A stretch of 64,000 bases of DNA from Corynebacterium occultum (lineage in GTDB: Bacteria; Actinomycetota; Actinomycetes; Mycobacteriales; Mycobacteriaceae), in contig NZ_CP046455.1 in assembly GCF_009734425.1 (NCBI RefSeq), positions 1,550,001 to 1,614,000 of the forward strand, read 5' to 3'. How positions within the stretch are numbered: position 1 is the first letter of the stretch; every line of letters begins with the position of its first letter. Shown here piece by piece: positions 62,673 to 64,000 of the stretch. The position numbers and the translations under genes are program-made. The notes under the pieces are model-generated. The model was not told where the DNA came from. It did no database searches and saw nothing but the letters and a program-made list of their open reading frames with translations.

Positions 62673-64000
62673 CTAGGACTGCTTGATCTGCGGCAGTTCC
62701 CGGGGAACCACCTTGCCCGCATCATTACGCGGCAGATGATCACACCAGACGATGTGATCGGGCACATTCTGCCAGGCCAGGTTATCCGCGGCCAGCTGAC
62801 GGACCGCCTCATTGTCCAAGGAGCGGCCGGCTTCGGTGTCGTCCCGGACCACATAACAGTTCAGGTCGGCGATGATGTCATTCTGCACCCCCTTGACGAA
62901 GACATCGGCGATGCCTTCCTGCTTGACCAGAAATTCCTCGAGTTCCCGCGGGTAGACATTCTCGCCCCCCTTGATCACCATGTCATCGGCACGGCCGCGG
63001 ACATGAAGATAACCCTGTTCATCGAAGAAGCCGAGATCACCGGTGGCCAACATGCCGCGGTAGGAGCGCACCTGGTCCTTCTCGGAGAGGTAGCCATGCA
63101 TGGATTCAGAGTTGGCACTGTAGATCTCACCCACCTGCCCTGCTGGCACCTCATTGAGGTCCTCATCCAGGATGATGGTGCGCACACCGGTGGCGACGGT
63201 ACCGGCACGGTCCGGATCCTCTGCCAGCTCCGCCCCGCTGGCGACAGCGATGGGGCCATGTTCGGTGGAGCCGTAGAAGTTGCACACCACCGGACCGAAA
63301 CGAGCATTGAGGGTGCGCACCAGTGAGGGCGGGATGGCATTGCCGGAGGAGACTATGAACTCCATCGGCCCCACCTTGGGGGCGACCTTCGGATCAGCAT
63401 TTTCCGCCTGCTCCAATTCAGCGATGAAATCTCGGAGGAACACCGCTGCGGAGACCACTCCGTTGATGCGGTACTCGATGCAGTCGGACACCGCCTGAAC
63501 CGGGTCGAAGTTGCGTCGCAGCACCATAGTGGACTTGGTCAGCAGCGAAATATTGAGGTTCAGCCAGCCCCAGGCATGGAAGAGGGAGGCGCTGAGCTGG
63601 ATAGTTCCCCCGAGCCGCCAGGGCACCTTCGGCAGAACCGCGCCGAGTACCTGCGGGGTCTTAGGCACGCCCCGGACCACGCCCTTCGGGGTGCCGGTGG
63701 TGCCGGAGGACATGATGATGGTGGGATGCTGGGTGGGGCGGAAGGGTAGCGGGATATTTGGATCAGTGGTGGCGATGACCTCCATGATCCCGGGATAGCG
63801 GGAGACATTCTCCGGCAGGGATTCCGGCTCCGGGTTATACCCGAGGATGACCTGGATTCCCTCGAGGTTCTCGATCTCACCGACATATTCCGCATCAGCC
63901 ACCAGGGCCATGCCCTTATACTGCCTCAGGATGGCGCTGACCTGGTTTCCGGAGGAGTAGGGGTTCATGATCAGCGGGCTCGCACCCAGGTAGGCGCAGG
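62673..64000 (-). CDS. AMP-forming acyl-CoA synthetase, C-terminal part (runs off right edge)
   Basis: Adenylate-forming enzyme; about 442 residues are visible and the frame is open to base 64000, so the N-terminus lies outside the window. An internal ATG at 63968 is not the start, because sequence upstream (YLGASPLIMNP) is family-like. Motif A3 is IIMSSGTTGTPKGVVRG (~90), A5 NFYGSTEHGP, A7 LATGDLGFFDE, A8 VRGRADDMVIKGGENVYP, and the catalytic Lys in NDAGKVVPREL near the end. It activates a carboxylic acid to acyl-AMP and then a thioester. The chain length is unknown. Confidence 0.9.
   Translation of the reverse strand, partial: CAYLGASPLIMNPYSSGNQVSAILRQYKGMALVADAEYVGEIENLEGIQVILGYNPEPESLPENVSRYPGIMEVIATTDPNIPLPFRPTQHPTIIMSSGTTGTPKGVVRGVPKTPQVLGAVLPKVPWRLGGTIQLSASLFHAWGWLNLNISLLTKSTMVLRRNFDPVQAVSDCIEYRINGVVSAAVFLRDFIAELEQAENADPKVAPKVGPMEFIVSSGNAIPPSLVRTLNARFGPVVCNFYGSTEHGPIAVASGAELAEDPDRAGTVATGVRTIILDEDLNEVPAGQVGEIYSANSESMHGYLSEKDQVRSYRGMLATGDLGFFDEQGYLHVRGRADDMVIKGGENVYPRELEEFLVKQEGIADVFVKGVQNDIIADLNCYVVRDDTEAGRSLDNEAVRQLAADNLAWQNVPDHIVWCDHLPRNDAGKVVPRELPQIKQS

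Noticed and set aside
1..64000. Insertion sequences, prophage, integrases or CRISPR arrays.
   Set aside because: No transposase, integrase, terminal inverted repeats with target duplications, or spaced direct-repeat arrays were seen.

Overview
This is one contiguous piece of a Corynebacterium chromosome: an environmental or C. glutamicum-like species, high GC, with strong C-ending codon bias in most genes. Three things point to this. Pup is encoded without a 20S proteasome. A C50-carotenoid (decaprenoxanthin-type) operon is present. The gene order pafA-pafB-pafC-tatA-tatC-helY, mshC-uppP, pyrD and acn-acnR matches other Corynebacteriales. I recognise nearly every gene by family. I found no insertion sequence, prophage, integrase or CRISPR array.

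Layout. (1) 1-10,317: the pupylation locus, read leftwards: trmI, ARC/Mpa ATPase, dop, pup, pafA, pafB, pafC, tatA, tatC, then a helY-type helicase that runs off the left edge. (2) 10,341-12,666: an M18 aminopeptidase, and on the other strand a RecB/Cas4-like Fe-S nuclease with unusual codon use. (3) 12,772-24,514: a carotenoid and photoprotection island. It has a MarR regulator, a seven-gene crt operon (glycosyltransferase, crtE, crtB, crtI, crtYe, crtYf, crtEb), a secreted lipocalin, an SDR/DUF2867 protein, a DNA photolyase and a TspO/MBR-like membrane protein. (4) 24,593-33,340: fhs, aspA, a HAD-hisE-hisG operon and a complete TRAP transporter. (5) 33,620-40,495: mycothiol ligase mshC, uppP, a catalytically degenerate aldo/keto-reductase homologue, a lipoprotein, pyrD, a small membrane protein and a PEBP protein. 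(6) 40,537-43,985: a heterodimeric ABC exporter with complementary degenerate ATP sites. (7) 44,200-50,228: tRNA-Leu(GAG), a methyltransferase, a VTT membrane protein, an HTH protein, an NfeD/SPFH pair, a DUF3097 protein and an unknown protein. (8) 50,201-58,127: ferrochelatase, an NlpC/P60 hydrolase with a long untranslated upstream region, a small membrane protein, aconitase with its AcnR operator, and acnR. (9) 58,288-64,000: a class I amidotransferase-like protein, two related NAD(P)-binding proteins, a UPF0237/UPF0210 pair, and an acyl-CoA synthetase cut by the right edge.

How the genes work together. Dop, PafA, Pup and ARC form the depupylation/pupylation system. PafB and PafC are the paired WYL regulators of the mycobacterial DNA-damage response. 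The crt operon should take prenyl diphosphates to glycosylated C50 carotenoids. The photolyase, lipocalin, SDR and TspO-like genes beside it suggest a light or oxidative-stress gene set. The best regulatory signals I can see are a perfect palindrome in the marR promoter (a 10-base piece of it recurs at the lipocalin promoter) and an AcnR operator upstream of acn.

The most unusual protein-level observation is the ABC exporter. One subunit has lost Walker A, the Q-loop glutamine and the switch histidine but keeps LSGGQ. Its partner keeps those elements but has lost LSGGQ. I did not find a system that I can claim is entirely undescribed. All family names come from reading motifs; statements about other genomes are from memory.
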